A model generated the notes under the pieces. It did no database searches. It worked only from the letters and a program-made list of their open reading frames with translations, and was not told where the DNA came from. Source: Chryseobacterium sp. S0630 (GTDB taxonomy: Bacteria; Bacteroidota; Bacteroidia; Flavobacteriales; Weeksellaceae). Taken from it: 45,090 nucleotides of DNA. Below are positions 34,166 to 42,383 of the stretch, in pieces. The stretch is from NCBI RefSeq assembly GCF_024158915.1, contig NZ_JAMZGF010000043.1:1-45090 (forward strand), written 5' to 3'. The translations under genes and the position numbers were made by a program. Position 1 is the stretch's first letter. Every line of letters starts with the position of its first letter.

Positions 34166-35053
34166 TTATTTTTTTGTTTTAAGAAATACTTTTTGAATCA
34201 AAAGCGTAATCCATGTTCCCACTACAAAGGGGAAAGTAAATACTCCGCCCACAATATCCAGGCAATGATTGTCTATTAACAGGTCATCAATGGCAATGGT
34301 GATAAGAACAGCAATCAATACCCATAAACCATCCGTTTTTTTAACTCCGGAAAAAACGATAGCGGAAAGTACTGCGTTAAAACCAAATAATCCCATGTGT
34401 ATTTCTTTGATAGGTTCTCCGTTCAATTGTGATAATCCTGCGCCCAAAATAGAGGCTGCCAATCCATATAAAGCGGCCACCGGAGAGCTAATAAAAACAG
34501 CCAGGAAGAAAATAATCCCGGAAAGTACTCCTCCCTGAAATATCACTTCTCCAAAACCATTGGTACAGGTAAGAAAGTCATCATATTCTGAAGGAATTAC
34601 TTCACTGCTTAGCATTGCAGAAGGTGGAATATGGGTAAAGTGATGCAGTGCAAATACCAACACCCACGAAATAATGATGAAAGGAAAAGTAAACACCGGA
34701 ATTTTCTTTTGAATAAAGAAATGCTGAATAACAGCAGCCAACGCTCCACCCAATACAATAAGAACCCAGATCAGTACCGTTGTCTGAAACAGAAAAGCCA
34801 ACGCTACTCCCACCAGTGCTGCACTGAAACCATAAAGTCCGGCGTTGATTTCGGATTTGTCATAATTAAGCTTCATTGCAGTGAAAGTTCCGGCTGCTGT
34901 TGAAAGCAATACTGCCACTCCACACTGCCAGCTTCCCATAAAGATTCCTATCAGAAACAGAAGTCCGGTCCATCTGTTTTCCTGGAGCATAATCTGCCCG
35001 ATTCCTTTTAAAACATTGTCTATAAAGGGGAGTTTTTTGAAAAATTCGTCCAT
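34166..35053 (-). CDS. Urea transporter (UT family)
   Basis: The 295-aa membrane protein has two repeated halves, each carrying the urea-transporter-type signature: INAGLYGFSAALVGVALA and IHMGLFGFNAVLSAIVFSG. About ten hydrophobic segments are present. It should allow facilitated urea entry across the inner membrane, feeding the urease encoded upstream. It lies between the UreH-type permease and the TonB receptor on the same strand, each separated by repeat-containing spacers of 200-280 bases. Confidence 0.87.
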   Translation of the reverse strand: MDEFFKKLPFIDNVLKGIGQIMLQENRWTGLLFLIGIFMGSWQCGVAVLLSTAAGTFTAMKLNYDKSEINAGLYGFSAALVGVALAFLFQTTVLIWVLIVLGGALAAVIQHFFIQKKIPVFTFPFIIISWVLVFALHHFTHIPPSAMLSSEVIPSEYDDFLTCTNGFGEVIFQGGVLSGIIFFLAVFISSPVAALYGLAASILGAGLSQLNGEPIKEIHMGLFGFNAVLSAIVFSGVKKTDGLWVLIAVLITIAIDDLLIDNHCLDIVGGVFTFPFVVGTWITLLIQKVFLKTKK

Positions 35054-35333
35054 AGTTTTTTTAATTTGTATTAATGCTTGTGGATATTAAGATAAGAGAC
35101 GGATAGATGATAGACGGATAGATAATAGATGATAGATGATAGATGATAGACATTGGAGGCAGAGTCAATTTTGCTTCGCAAGTGAATAGTGAATTGTCAA
35201 TTATCAGTGAAAGGATAACAACCTTGAACTTTAAACCTTACTTTAAACCTTAAACTTTAAACTTTAAACTTTAAACCTTAAACAATTCATCTCTCAAACC
35301 CTCTTACCCTCAAACTCTATCACTCAAATCCCG
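35054..35333. repeat. Spacer with three kinds of simple or dispersed repeat
   Basis: From left to right it holds a GATAGAT-type period-7 microsatellite (35093-35151), a GCTTCGCAAGTGAAT repeat (35163-35210), a run of AAACTTT/AAACCTT heptamers (about 35222-35283) and a CT-rich stretch (35284-35330). It contains no ORF. In the minus-strand sense the purine-rich end directly follows the stop of the UreH-type gene. Confidence 0.65.
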
Positions 35334-36035
35334 CTACCATCCAAGAAAGACCATTCCCACACCGCAAACGGTTACTACTGCTCCGCTTACCACGCCCATA
35401 TATCTTTCCAGTTTTTCTGTATTGAATAATGTTGAGTATCCATAACGTCCCAAAAGAACCATCCCAAGCATCGTCAACACGGTTGTCGCTGTGAAAGAAG
35501 TTACCAGTACAGCAATTTCTGACATTGAATGTTTTACTCCTGAATAAAATAATAAAGGAATCAACGGCTCACTTGGTCCCATTACGAAAATCATGAACAG
35601 AACAAGTGGTGTTACTTTTATTCTTTTTTGAGGCATTACGATTTCACTGTGATTATGTTCGTATACGTATACATCGTCACCCATCACATCAAAATGTTTA
35701 TGCGGTTTGTTTCTGATCGCCTGGATAAGGCCGTATACCAGATATACTCCTCCAAAGATCAGCAGTGCCCATCCTGAGAAATTTCCTCTGATATCCTGAA
35801 ACCAGGAGATTTTATTCAGCTGCCATCCCAGAAAAACTCCGATAAAACCTAAGATCAGAGAACTGAACACATGTCCGAATCCACAGATAACGGTTAAGAT
35901 GGCTGTTTTCATTCCGCTCCATTTTTTGGATTTTGAAATCACAATGAAAGGCAGATAATGATCCGGCCCTGAAGCTGTATGTATAAAACTTATTGAAACG
36001 GCACTCAGAAGAAGCGCCCAAACTGTACTGTCCAT
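35334..36035 (-). CDS. ureH: UreH/NicO-type nickel permease
   Basis: The 233-aa membrane protein has about six helices and the motif HTASGPDH in helix 1 (residues about 19-26), similar to the His-Asp-His nickel-recognition motif of NiCoT/UreH transporters. A cytoplasmic His-containing loop is present (KPHKHFDVMGDD, YEHNHSE, about 109-131). It sits just downstream of ureD, so nickel supply to urease is the likely role. A sulfite-exporter-like function is the alternative. Confidence 0.75.
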   Translation of the reverse strand: MDSTVWALLLSAVSISFIHTASGPDHYLPFIVISKSKKWSGMKTAILTVICGFGHVFSSLILGFIGVFLGWQLNKISWFQDIRGNFSGWALLIFGGVYLVYGLIQAIRNKPHKHFDVMGDDVYVYEHNHSEIVMPQKRIKVTPLVLFMIFVMGPSEPLIPLLFYSGVKHSMSEIAVLVTSFTATTVLTMLGMVLLGRYGYSTLFNTEKLERYMGVVSGAVVTVCGVGMVFLGW

Positions 36036-36063
36036 TTTCTATTATTTACATTGTTCTATATTA

Positions 36064-36165
36064 AGTTTTGGCTAAAGCCAATGGAAGATTTCTTTTTGTT
36101 AAGCGGGCTTTAGCCCGCTTCTATTGAATATAAGAATCCTTGTCAAGGTTTTGAACCTTGACAAG
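36064..36165. repeat. GGCTAAAGCC dispersed repeat copy 2 and 12-bp hairpin
   Basis: 36064-36128 is a relative of the element at 201-265 (GGCTAAAGCC, GGGCTTTAGCCC, then TTCTATTGAAT). At 36139-36165 CTTGTCAAGGTT / AACCTTGACAAG makes a perfect 12-bp stem with loop TTG, immediately 3' of ureD on the minus strand; there is no T-run, so its terminator role is uncertain. Confidence 0.65.
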
Positions 36166-36174
36166 GGTCTCCTT

Positions 36175-36963
36175 TTACTCCAATGACCAGAGAATCTCCT
36201 GAATATGCAGGAAGAAGTTGTACATCATTTCACCTCCGTGTCCTAAAGCTCTTACCACAAAACCATTGTCTTCCATTGCAGAAACACCTACTTCCATTTC
36301 TTCATGATATTGCGCAGCGGCTTCAACGATCTCCTCTATCAATCCGTTTTTATCTACATTTTCTTTTGTACTGTAGAAAATCAGAGTTCCCTGATGAGTA
36401 TATTGTTCCAGGTTTCCGATACTGCTGATCGGGATCATATCAGGTTGAATCAGAACATTATCTTTTACCACAAGCTTATTATTGTGATAGATTTCCATCA
36501 CATTCTGAAAACGTTTCAGCTTAAAAACCTCTCCATAATGTTTTCTCCCACAGGTAATGATCTCGCTGATGATGATCTGACTGTTTTTCCCGATATGAAT
36601 ATTTGCTTTACTCTTAAAGTTAGAATCTTCGTGAGGAACAATGGGATGAGGAACATAAGCGAAAGAAGTTTCATCTTCCATAGAAACATTGAGCTCCTGA
36701 AGCGCTTTGTCCTGCATATTGAAAAGCCTTTGGTAGGACTGTGACTGCAACTGCAGCGCTGCTCCTTTTTCAAGGGTAACCTCCAAATGATAGTGATCTC
36801 CATCCAGAATTCCCGGAGAGGAGCTCATCACCATCTGATAGAGCTTTTTGTCACTTTTTCGCTGTCCTACAGAAACTACTCTGAAAGGAAGTGAGACATA
36901 AAGGTCTTTCACATAGGATTCTCCTCCCTTGAATCCTGCAATAATTTTTAAATGACTATCCAT
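36175..36963 (-). CDS. ureD: Urease accessory protein UreD
   Basis: UreD binds apo-urease and channels nickel from UreG/UreF to the active site. The 262-aa length is normal. Family features are the N-terminal GGESYVKDLYVSLPFRV, YQMVMSSSPGILDGDHY, the QLQSQSYQRLFNM strand, and FVVRALGHGGEMMYNFF near the end. Its ATG directly abuts the ureG stop, so the two are one transcription unit. ureD at the end of the cluster differs from the common ureDABC order. Confidence 0.9.
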   Translation of the reverse strand: MDSHLKIIAGFKGGESYVKDLYVSLPFRVVSVGQRKSDKKLYQMVMSSSPGILDGDHYHLEVTLEKGAALQLQSQSYQRLFNMQDKALQELNVSMEDETSFAYVPHPIVPHEDSNFKSKANIHIGKNSQIIISEIITCGRKHYGEVFKLKRFQNVMEIYHNNKLVVKDNVLIQPDMIPISSIGNLEQYTHQGTLIFYSTKENVDKNGLIEEIVEAAAQYHEEMEVGVSAMEDNGFVVRALGHGGEMMYNFFLHIQEILWSLE

Positions 36964-37602
36964 TTATCTTACCAAATTCGGTTCTTCAATTTCTTCTAAA
37001 AGGGCATATTTTTTAATCCAACCTATTACTTTATCCAGTCCTTCATCTGTTTTCAGGTTGGTGAACACGAAAGGATTTCCTTTTCTCATTCTTCGGGCAT
37101 CATTCTCCATCACTTCAAGGCTGGCACCTACGTGAGGGGCAAGGTCAATTTTATTGATGATCAATAAGTCTGATCTTGTAATACCAGGACCTCCTTTTCT
37201 AGGAATTTTTTCTCCTTCTGCTACGTCAATGATGAAAATAGTAACATCTGCAAGGTCCGGGCTGAATGTCGCTGAAAGGTTGTCTCCACCACTTTCAATC
37301 AAAACCAGTTCGATTTCCGGGAAACGTGCAGCCAACTCGTCTACCGCTTCAAGGTTCATACTTGCATCTTCACGAATAGCGGTGTGAGGGCATCCTCCTG
37401 TTTCTACTCCGATAATTCTGTCATGAGGAAGAAGACTGTTTTTAGCCATAAATTCAGCGTCTTCTTTGGTATAAATATCATTCGTGATGACTCCAAGATC
37501 ATAAGTCCCGAATAATTTTCTGCTTAAACGTTCCAGTAATGCAGTTTTTCCTGAACCTACAGGTCCTGCCACTCCTACTTTTATGTATTTTCTATTTTCC
37601 AT
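36964..37602 (-). CDS. ureG: Urease accessory GTPase UreG
   Basis: This 212-aa SIMIBI-class GTPase delivers nickel during urease maturation. It has the P-loop GPVGSGKTALLERL (residues about 11-24), the metal-binding CPH motif in GVETGGCPHTAIREDASMN, the switch segment ESGGDNLSATFSPDLAD and the guanine motif NKID. There is no His-rich N-terminal extension. It directly abuts ureD. Confidence 0.95.
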   Translation of the reverse strand: MENRKYIKVGVAGPVGSGKTALLERLSRKLFGTYDLGVITNDIYTKEDAEFMAKNSLLPHDRIIGVETGGCPHTAIREDASMNLEAVDELAARFPEIELVLIESGGDNLSATFSPDLADVTIFIIDVAEGEKIPRKGGPGITRSDLLIINKIDLAPHVGASLEVMENDARRMRKGNPFVFTNLKTDEGLDKVIGWIKKYALLEEIEEPNLVR

Positions 37603-37878
37603 TTTCTTTATTTTTTTTTAACGCTATGAGCGCTAAGTTTTTTGATTGTGAATATTTTTCGATCGCAAGGGCGTTTTACTCAGCAAAGAGCACCTTGTTT
37701 CACGTATATTTTTTTATTAATTGAGAATATGATAAAGGGAGCAAAGGCATTTCATTGAGCTAAGAAGCACACCGCTCACCCAGTCATAAATCATTCATTT
37801 TCTTAGCTTTACAAGCTTTATTCATCACTTCCCCTTTCCTCCCTTTTATCTTTTTACTTTTACCTTTTTACTTTTGTC
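37603..37878. other. Spacer inside the urease cluster
   Basis: In 276 bases between ureG and ureF there is a dispersed-repeat-like palindrome (ACGCTATGAGCGCTAAG near 37621, CGATCGCAAGGGCG near 37660). Next to the ureF stop is a pyrimidine tract (37840-37875), purine-rich on the coding strand with AAAAGTAAAAAG-type repetition. No ORF is seen. It may hold a second promoter for ureG-ureD. Confidence 0.45.
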
Positions 37879-38571
37879 TTACGACATATAAAGTCTTGAA
37901 TACAATCTTTCATGCTGCATACATCTGATATCAAAAGCGGTATTACAAAGTCCCACCATATCCCTATCCAACTCCATGGTTTCCCAGACTGTCTTTTCCA
38001 TTACGGGATATAGTGAGAATAAAATATCTTGTCCGTCCAATTGCCCAAGGGGAACTAATTTTACAGCATTGGTAATCATTCCCGCAACCGAAGTGTAATA
38101 GAACCCTAAAAGGGCTTCATACAAAGGAATTTTCATTAAATAAGCATACACTCCGAACACAATACAGTAATGAGAATTGGCTTCTTTATGCTGAACAGCT
38201 TTCTCAAAAGCTTCCATAAAAGGAAAACTTTCTCTTCTTTTGAAGATTTTAATCAGTCTGAGTCCCAGTTTCTGGCTCGCCTGGCGAATTTCCTTTGGAC
38301 ATTTTATCGCATTACATTCATTGTCGAGAAGCAATAATGTTTCTAAATCACTTTTTTCTGCCGCTTCATAAGCCTGTTTCACAAAAGCTCCGTCATTGAA
38401 TTTAAGATTGTACTGAAGCATATTCTGTACAAATTCTTTCGCTGTTGCCAGATCATGGACAATTCTTTCCTGCACATAGGTTTCAAGTCCGTTGGAATGA
38501 GTATAGCCTCCGATGGGAAGTGTAGGATCTGCAAGGTGAAGCAGTCCTGACAGGAAATTTATATTATTCAT
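37879..38571 (-). CDS. ureF: Urease accessory protein UreF
   Basis: The 230-aa all-helical protein bridges UreD and UreG in the maturation complex. Family features are LHLADPTLPIGGYTHSNGLE at the N-terminus, the YYTSVAGMITNAVKLVPLGQ motif (about residues 162-181) and the C-terminal DIRCMQHERLYSRLYMS. Its start overlaps the ureE end by 8 bases. Confidence 0.92.
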   Translation of the reverse strand: MNNINFLSGLLHLADPTLPIGGYTHSNGLETYVQERIVHDLATAKEFVQNMLQYNLKFNDGAFVKQAYEAAEKSDLETLLLLDNECNAIKCPKEIRQASQKLGLRLIKIFKRRESFPFMEAFEKAVQHKEANSHYCIVFGVYAYLMKIPLYEALLGFYYTSVAGMITNAVKLVPLGQLDGQDILFSLYPVMEKTVWETMELDRDMVGLCNTAFDIRCMQHERLYSRLYMS

Positions 38572-39073
38572 CTTTCGGAGCAGCCATTTTTAGAATTTTT
38601 GTAAAAATTGTGGAGCCCAGACTGCCGTGTCCATGAGGTTCTACATTAGATTTAAGAAGATTCAGCAGTTTCACAGATTGTTTCTCCGGTTTGAAACCAC
38701 TTGCCTCCAGCCATCTGAACATCGGCATTTCGAAAGGGAGCAAAACTTTGTCATTCTGAATGAAAAGCGGAATATGTTTATTCCCAATCTCATAACATAC
38801 CGTACCCATTTCCAGCAGCGAAGCTGGTGACATCACAATGGCTTCTGTTTCCAGAACATTGATTGCAATTATTTTTTCTGCATCCTCAAAAAGAATATCT
38901 CCTTCACGTAATCGTTGTCCTTCTCTGAGAAATTTGATGGCAATATCAATTCCCTGTCTGGTTTTTTTACGCTGGATTCTTTTGGTGGTTTCAAACCATT
39001 CCAGATCAAGATAGTCAATGGTTTTCTCCGAAGGATTTTCAGCAAGATTGCCTATGATTTGATTAATTATCAT
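38564..39073 (-). CDS. ureE: Urease nickel metallochaperone UreE
   Basis: The 169-aa nickel carrier has an N-terminal peptide-binding domain with RIQRKKTRQGIDIAIKF, and a C-terminal metal-binding fold with VCYEIGNKHIPLFIQNDKVL, containing the conserved GN(K/R)H nickel-ligand His. The C-terminus (PHGHGSLGSTIF) has only a modest pair of His instead of a poly-His tail. It overlaps the upstream outer-membrane protein gene by 11 bases and ureF by 8. Confidence 0.9.
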   Translation of the reverse strand: MIINQIIGNLAENPSEKTIDYLDLEWFETTKRIQRKKTRQGIDIAIKFLREGQRLREGDILFEDAEKIIAINVLETEAIVMSPASLLEMGTVCYEIGNKHIPLFIQNDKVLLPFEMPMFRWLEASGFKPEKQSVKLLNLLKSNVEPHGHGSLGSTIFTKILKMAAPKDE

Positions 39074-39710
39074 TTTTGGATTTTTTTCTGAAGTCTAAGT
39101 TTTTGGAGATTCCCACCCCGAATGTTGAACCACTGATTCCTGCTACATAGCTTTTCGTCCAGCCTTCTTCTTTTGTTTTAGTCTGAAGCATTGAAAGTTC
39201 TGCAAATTTGAATTTCAGTGCCCAGCCTCCTCCTAATACGATTCCGATCAAAGGATAGGCACGAAGACGGAATCCGTTAAAATTCTGCATGGCATCCGCT
39301 GCTGTTGAAAGCTGCTGTCCCCAAACATAGTGGGCATCCACCTGACCAATCAACACAAAATATTTTCCAAACATTACTGAAGGACTATACCAGATTCCTG
39401 CTTCATTTTGTTTGTATACTACATTGTGGTCAACAGTATTCTGCGAGTAAGCATAATTAACTCCGATAAGATCATTATTATTGATGAAGTATCCTACTCC
39501 AAGTGGTGCACTGGAAACGGTACTGCTGCTGCTTGACGGTGTTGTAATTTTAGAATAGTCTAATGAACCATACACCATAAACTGTCCTTTTGGTCCGTCT
39601 TCATCACTTTTAAGCCTGTGTCCACCCAGAAACTGGGCATTCAGATGTCCTGAAAGCATAGACACACCCGCTATGGCAAGAGAAAAAACTGTTTTATTTA
39701 AATATTTCAT
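39063..39710 (-). CDS. Outer-membrane beta-barrel-like protein embedded in the urease operon
   Basis: I do not recognise a named family. The 215-aa protein has a signal peptide (cleavage near LNA-QFLGG) and alternating strands with aromatic girdle residues (PLGVGYFINNNDLIGVNYAY, YFVLIGQVDAHYVWG, GFRLRAYPLIGIVLGGGWAL) and ends in a strand-like FGVGISKNLDF followed by a basic tail. It resembles an 8-stranded OmpW/OprG-size barrel. It overlaps ureE by 11 bases, so it is firmly inside the operon; passage of urea or nickel across the outer membrane is a reasonable but untested idea. Confidence 0.75.
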   Translation of the reverse strand: MKYLNKTVFSLAIAGVSMLSGHLNAQFLGGHRLKSDEDGPKGQFMVYGSLDYSKITTPSSSSSTVSSAPLGVGYFINNNDLIGVNYAYSQNTVDHNVVYKQNEAGIWYSPSVMFGKYFVLIGQVDAHYVWGQQLSTAADAMQNFNGFRLRAYPLIGIVLGGGWALKFKFAELSMLQTKTKEEGWTKSYVAGISGSTFGVGISKNLDFRKKSKNDN

Positions 39711-39773
39711 TCTAAACTTAGTTCTATAATTGTTTTACAATATGGTCTGATAAATCTTTTTTTGTTGTTAAAT

Positions 39774-39806
39774 AAACCTAACAGGTTTTTGAAACCTGTT
39801 AGGTTT
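39774..39806 (-). terminator. Perfect 15-bp hairpin between ureC and the barrel gene
   Basis: AAACCTAACAGGTTT pairs perfectly with AAACCTGTTAGGTTT around loop TTG, 18 bases 3' of ureC. It lacks a clean T-run on the minus strand, so it may attenuate expression or stabilise the ureABC transcript end. Confidence 0.55.
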
Positions 39807-39823
39807 TATTCGTAAAATTTATC

Positions 39824-41545
39824 TTAGAACAAGTAATATAGCTGTGTTAAAGGAAGTGTTTCTGCCGGTTCACAAGTGATGTATTCGCCATCCACTGTTA
39901 CTTTATAATTTTCAGGATTCACTTCAATTAAAGGTGTCTTATCATTATGGATAAGATCTTTTTTACCAATATTTCTACAGTTTTTCACCGGAAGAATCAT
40001 TTTTTCCAGTTTATAAGAAGCGATTGTTCCATTGTCGATAGAAATCTGAGAAACGAAGTTCGCGCAAGTACCAAACTTAGCTTTTCCGTGAGCTCCGAAC
40101 ATATTTCTGTAGATAATTGGCTGAGGTGTTGGAATAGAAGCATTGGGATCTCCCATTTTAGCAGCAATAACAAATCCTCCTTTTACAATCATTTCCGGTT
40201 TTACTCCGAATAATGCGGGTTTCCAGATTACTAAATCTGCTAGCTTTCCTTCTTCAAGAGAGCCTACATATTCTGAAATACCATGTGCTATAGCTGGGTT
40301 GATGGTATATTTAGCCACATATCTTTTTGCACGGTAATTATCATTTCCACTATCTTTATCTTCAGCCAGATCACCTCTCTGCTCTTTCATTTTGCTCGCT
40401 GTCTGCCATGTTCTGGTGATTACTTCTCCTGGTCTTCCCATCGCCTGAGAGTCTGAACTCATGATACTGAAAACACCCATATCGTGAAGGATATCTTCTG
40501 CTGCAATGGTTTCAGGACGGATACGTGAGTCTGCAAACGCTACATCCTCAGGGATGTTTTTGCTCAAATGATGGCAAACCATTAGCATGTCTAAATGTTC
40601 ATCAATGGTATTGATGGTGTAAGGACGTGTAGGATTGGTAGAAGCTGGCAATACATTCGGATACATAGCAGCTTTAATAATGTCCGGTGCGTGACCTCCA
40701 CCTGCTCCTTCTGTATGGAAAGTATGGATTACCCTTCCGTTGATGGCTCTCATGGTATCTTCCAGAAACCCTCCTTCATTCAAAGTATCCGTGTGGATGG
40801 CCACCTGAACGTCATATTTATCGGCTACTTTCAATGCGGCATCAATGGTTGCAGGAGTTGCTCCCCAGTCTTCATGGATTTTCACTCCCAAAGCACCTGC
40901 TTCTACCTGTTCTTCAATAGGTTCTTCAGCTGAACAGTTTCCTTTTCCGAAGAAACCAAGATTCATAGGATATTCTTCTGCTGCTTCCAACATTTTCTGC
41001 ATGTTAAATCTTCCGGGAGTAACCGTTGTAGCATTTGTTCCGTCATTTGGACCTGTACCACCACCAATCATTGTGGTAATTCCGCTGTAAAGAGATGTTT
41101 CAATCTGTTGAGGGCAGATGTAGTGAATGTGAGTATCAATACCTCCGGCTGTTACGATATACCCTTTTCCTCCGTGAACTTCAGTTGAAGCCCCGATAAT
41201 CATATTAGGACTTACACCATCCATCGTATCAGGATTTCCGGCTTTTCCGATTCCTACAATCTTTCCGTCTTTGATTCCGATATCTCCTTTTACAATTCCC
41301 CAGTGGTCAATGATTACGGCTCCTGTGATACAAAGGTCAAGCACGCCTTCGTCTCTTTTAGCAGTAACATTTTGTCCCATCCCGTCACGCACGGTTTTTC
41401 CTCCTCCGAAAACGGCTTCGTCACCATAATGGGTGAAATCTTTTTCGATTTCAATGATAATTTCAGTGTCTCCCAGTCTTATTTTATCTCCGGCTGTAGG
41501 ACCTAATATATTGGCGTATTGTTTTCTGTCTACGTGTAAGCTCAT
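39824..41545 (-). CDS. ureC: Urease alpha subunit (catalytic)
   Basis: The 573-aa subunit hydrolyses urea to ammonia and carbamate at a dinickel centre. The nickel ligands and active site are complete: HTHIHYICPQQ, the carbamylated Lys in GALGVKIHEDWG, AIHTDTLNEGG, HTFHTEGAGGGHAPD, the flap with MVCHHLSKNIPEDVAFADSR and the Asp in IMSSDSQAMGR. Length and start (MSLHVDRKQYANILGPTAGD) are typical. It begins one base after ureB. The protein is cytoplasmic. Confidence 0.97.
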   Translation of the reverse strand: MSLHVDRKQYANILGPTAGDKIRLGDTEIIIEIEKDFTHYGDEAVFGGGKTVRDGMGQNVTAKRDEGVLDLCITGAVIIDHWGIVKGDIGIKDGKIVGIGKAGNPDTMDGVSPNMIIGASTEVHGGKGYIVTAGGIDTHIHYICPQQIETSLYSGITTMIGGGTGPNDGTNATTVTPGRFNMQKMLEAAEEYPMNLGFFGKGNCSAEEPIEEQVEAGALGVKIHEDWGATPATIDAALKVADKYDVQVAIHTDTLNEGGFLEDTMRAINGRVIHTFHTEGAGGGHAPDIIKAAMYPNVLPASTNPTRPYTINTIDEHLDMLMVCHHLSKNIPEDVAFADSRIRPETIAAEDILHDMGVFSIMSSDSQAMGRPGEVITRTWQTASKMKEQRGDLAEDKDSGNDNYRAKRYVAKYTINPAIAHGISEYVGSLEEGKLADLVIWKPALFGVKPEMIVKGGFVIAAKMGDPNASIPTPQPIIYRNMFGAHGKAKFGTCANFVSQISIDNGTIASYKLEKMILPVKNCRNIGKKDLIHNDKTPLIEVNPENYKVTVDGEYITCEPAETLPLTQLYYLF

Positions 41546-41546
41546 C

Positions 41547-41915
41547 TTAATGATTTTTAAAGTTTAACTCTTCAACTTTTGCAAGGCTTACTTTTTTCTG
41601 TTCTTCAGAATCTACCTGCCCATCGACAAGATTATTGAAGCCCATTGCTTTTTTGGTTCCTCCTATTTCTACCAATTCCACTTCTTTTTCTTCACCCGGC
41701 TCGAAACGCACTGCAGTACTTGCTACAATATTCAGTCTCTTTCCGAAAGCTTTTTCACGGTCAAAACTCATCGCTTTATTAACTTCGAAAAAGTGAAAGT
41801 GTGAACCTACCTGAATAGGTCTATCTCCGGTATTGGTTACTTTTATTTTTACAGTTTCTCTGCCTTCATTGCAGATAATTGTACCTTCTTTTACAAAAAT
41901 TTCTCCTGGTATCAT
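41547..41915 (-). CDS. ureB: Urease beta subunit
   Basis: The 122-aa structural subunit matches the family throughout: MIPGEIFVKEGTIICNEGRE, TVKIKVTNTGDRPIQVGSHF, FFEVNKAMSFDREKAFGKRL, RFEPGEEKEVELVEIGG. It has a slightly long C-terminal tail (residues about 100-122). It is one base upstream of ureC and 11 bases downstream of ureA, unfused. Confidence 0.96.
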   Translation of the reverse strand: MIPGEIFVKEGTIICNEGRETVKIKVTNTGDRPIQVGSHFHFFEVNKAMSFDREKAFGKRLNIVASTAVRFEPGEEKEVELVEIGGTKKAMGFNNLVDGQVDSEEQKKVSLAKVEELNFKNH

Positions 41916-41926
41916 AATCAGTAGTA

Positions 41927-42229
41927 TTAGCGGATTGGATTGTGTACGGTTACCAGCTTAGTTCCATCAGGGAAAGTAGCTTCAATCTGAACATCATGGA
42001 TCATTTCTGAAACGCCTGGCATCACATCTTCTTTGGTAAGAAGGTTTGCTCCTTCCTGCATGAGTTCAGCTACTTTTTTACCATCTCTTGCTCCTTCAAG
42101 CAAAAAGTGACTGATCAGAGCTATTGATTCCGGGTAGTTTAATTTAAGGCCTCTTGCCTTTCTTTTCAGAGCGAGTTCGCCTGCCAGAAATAGCATAAGC
42201 TTCTCCGTTTCTCTCGGTGTTAAGTGCAT
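41927..42229 (-). CDS. ureA: Urease gamma subunit
   Basis: The 100-aa gamma subunit starts MHLTPRETEKLMLFLAGELA and ends TKLVTVHNPIR, typical at both ends. An upstream ATG at 42286 would add 19 non-family residues, so 42229 is preferred. It is the first gene of ureABC. A candidate promoter is at 42252-42287. Confidence 0.95.
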   Translation of the reverse strand: MHLTPRETEKLMLFLAGELALKRKARGLKLNYPESIALISHFLLEGARDGKKVAELMQEGANLLTKEDVMPGVSEMIHDVQIEATFPDGTKLVTVHNPIR

Positions 42230-42251
42230 AATATTTTTATTTAAAATTGGA

Positions 42252-42287
42252 CAAACAATATCCGGTTCACCTCTCCGTAAAGGCAAA
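42252..42287 (-). promoter_or_regulatory. Candidate promoter of ureABC
   Basis: On the minus strand there is TTTG (42287-42284), 23 bases, then TATTGTTTG (42260-42252), similar to the Bacteroidota -33 TTTG and -7 TAnnTTTG with one extra base in the -7 element. A small dyad ATGAGT / ACTCAT (42325-42340) lies further upstream and could be an operator. Confidence 0.3.
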
Positions 42288-42383
42288 CAGACATGTTCAA
42301 AAATGTAAATTGGGAATGATTTTTATGAGTCTGTACTCATGAGAATACAAACCATAGCAGATCATTTAAAAATTAAAAAAGAA

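Noticed and set aside
35093..35151. GATAGAT short repeats as a CRISPR-like element
   Set aside because: The period is 7 bases with no spacers and no cas genes nearby; it is a microsatellite.
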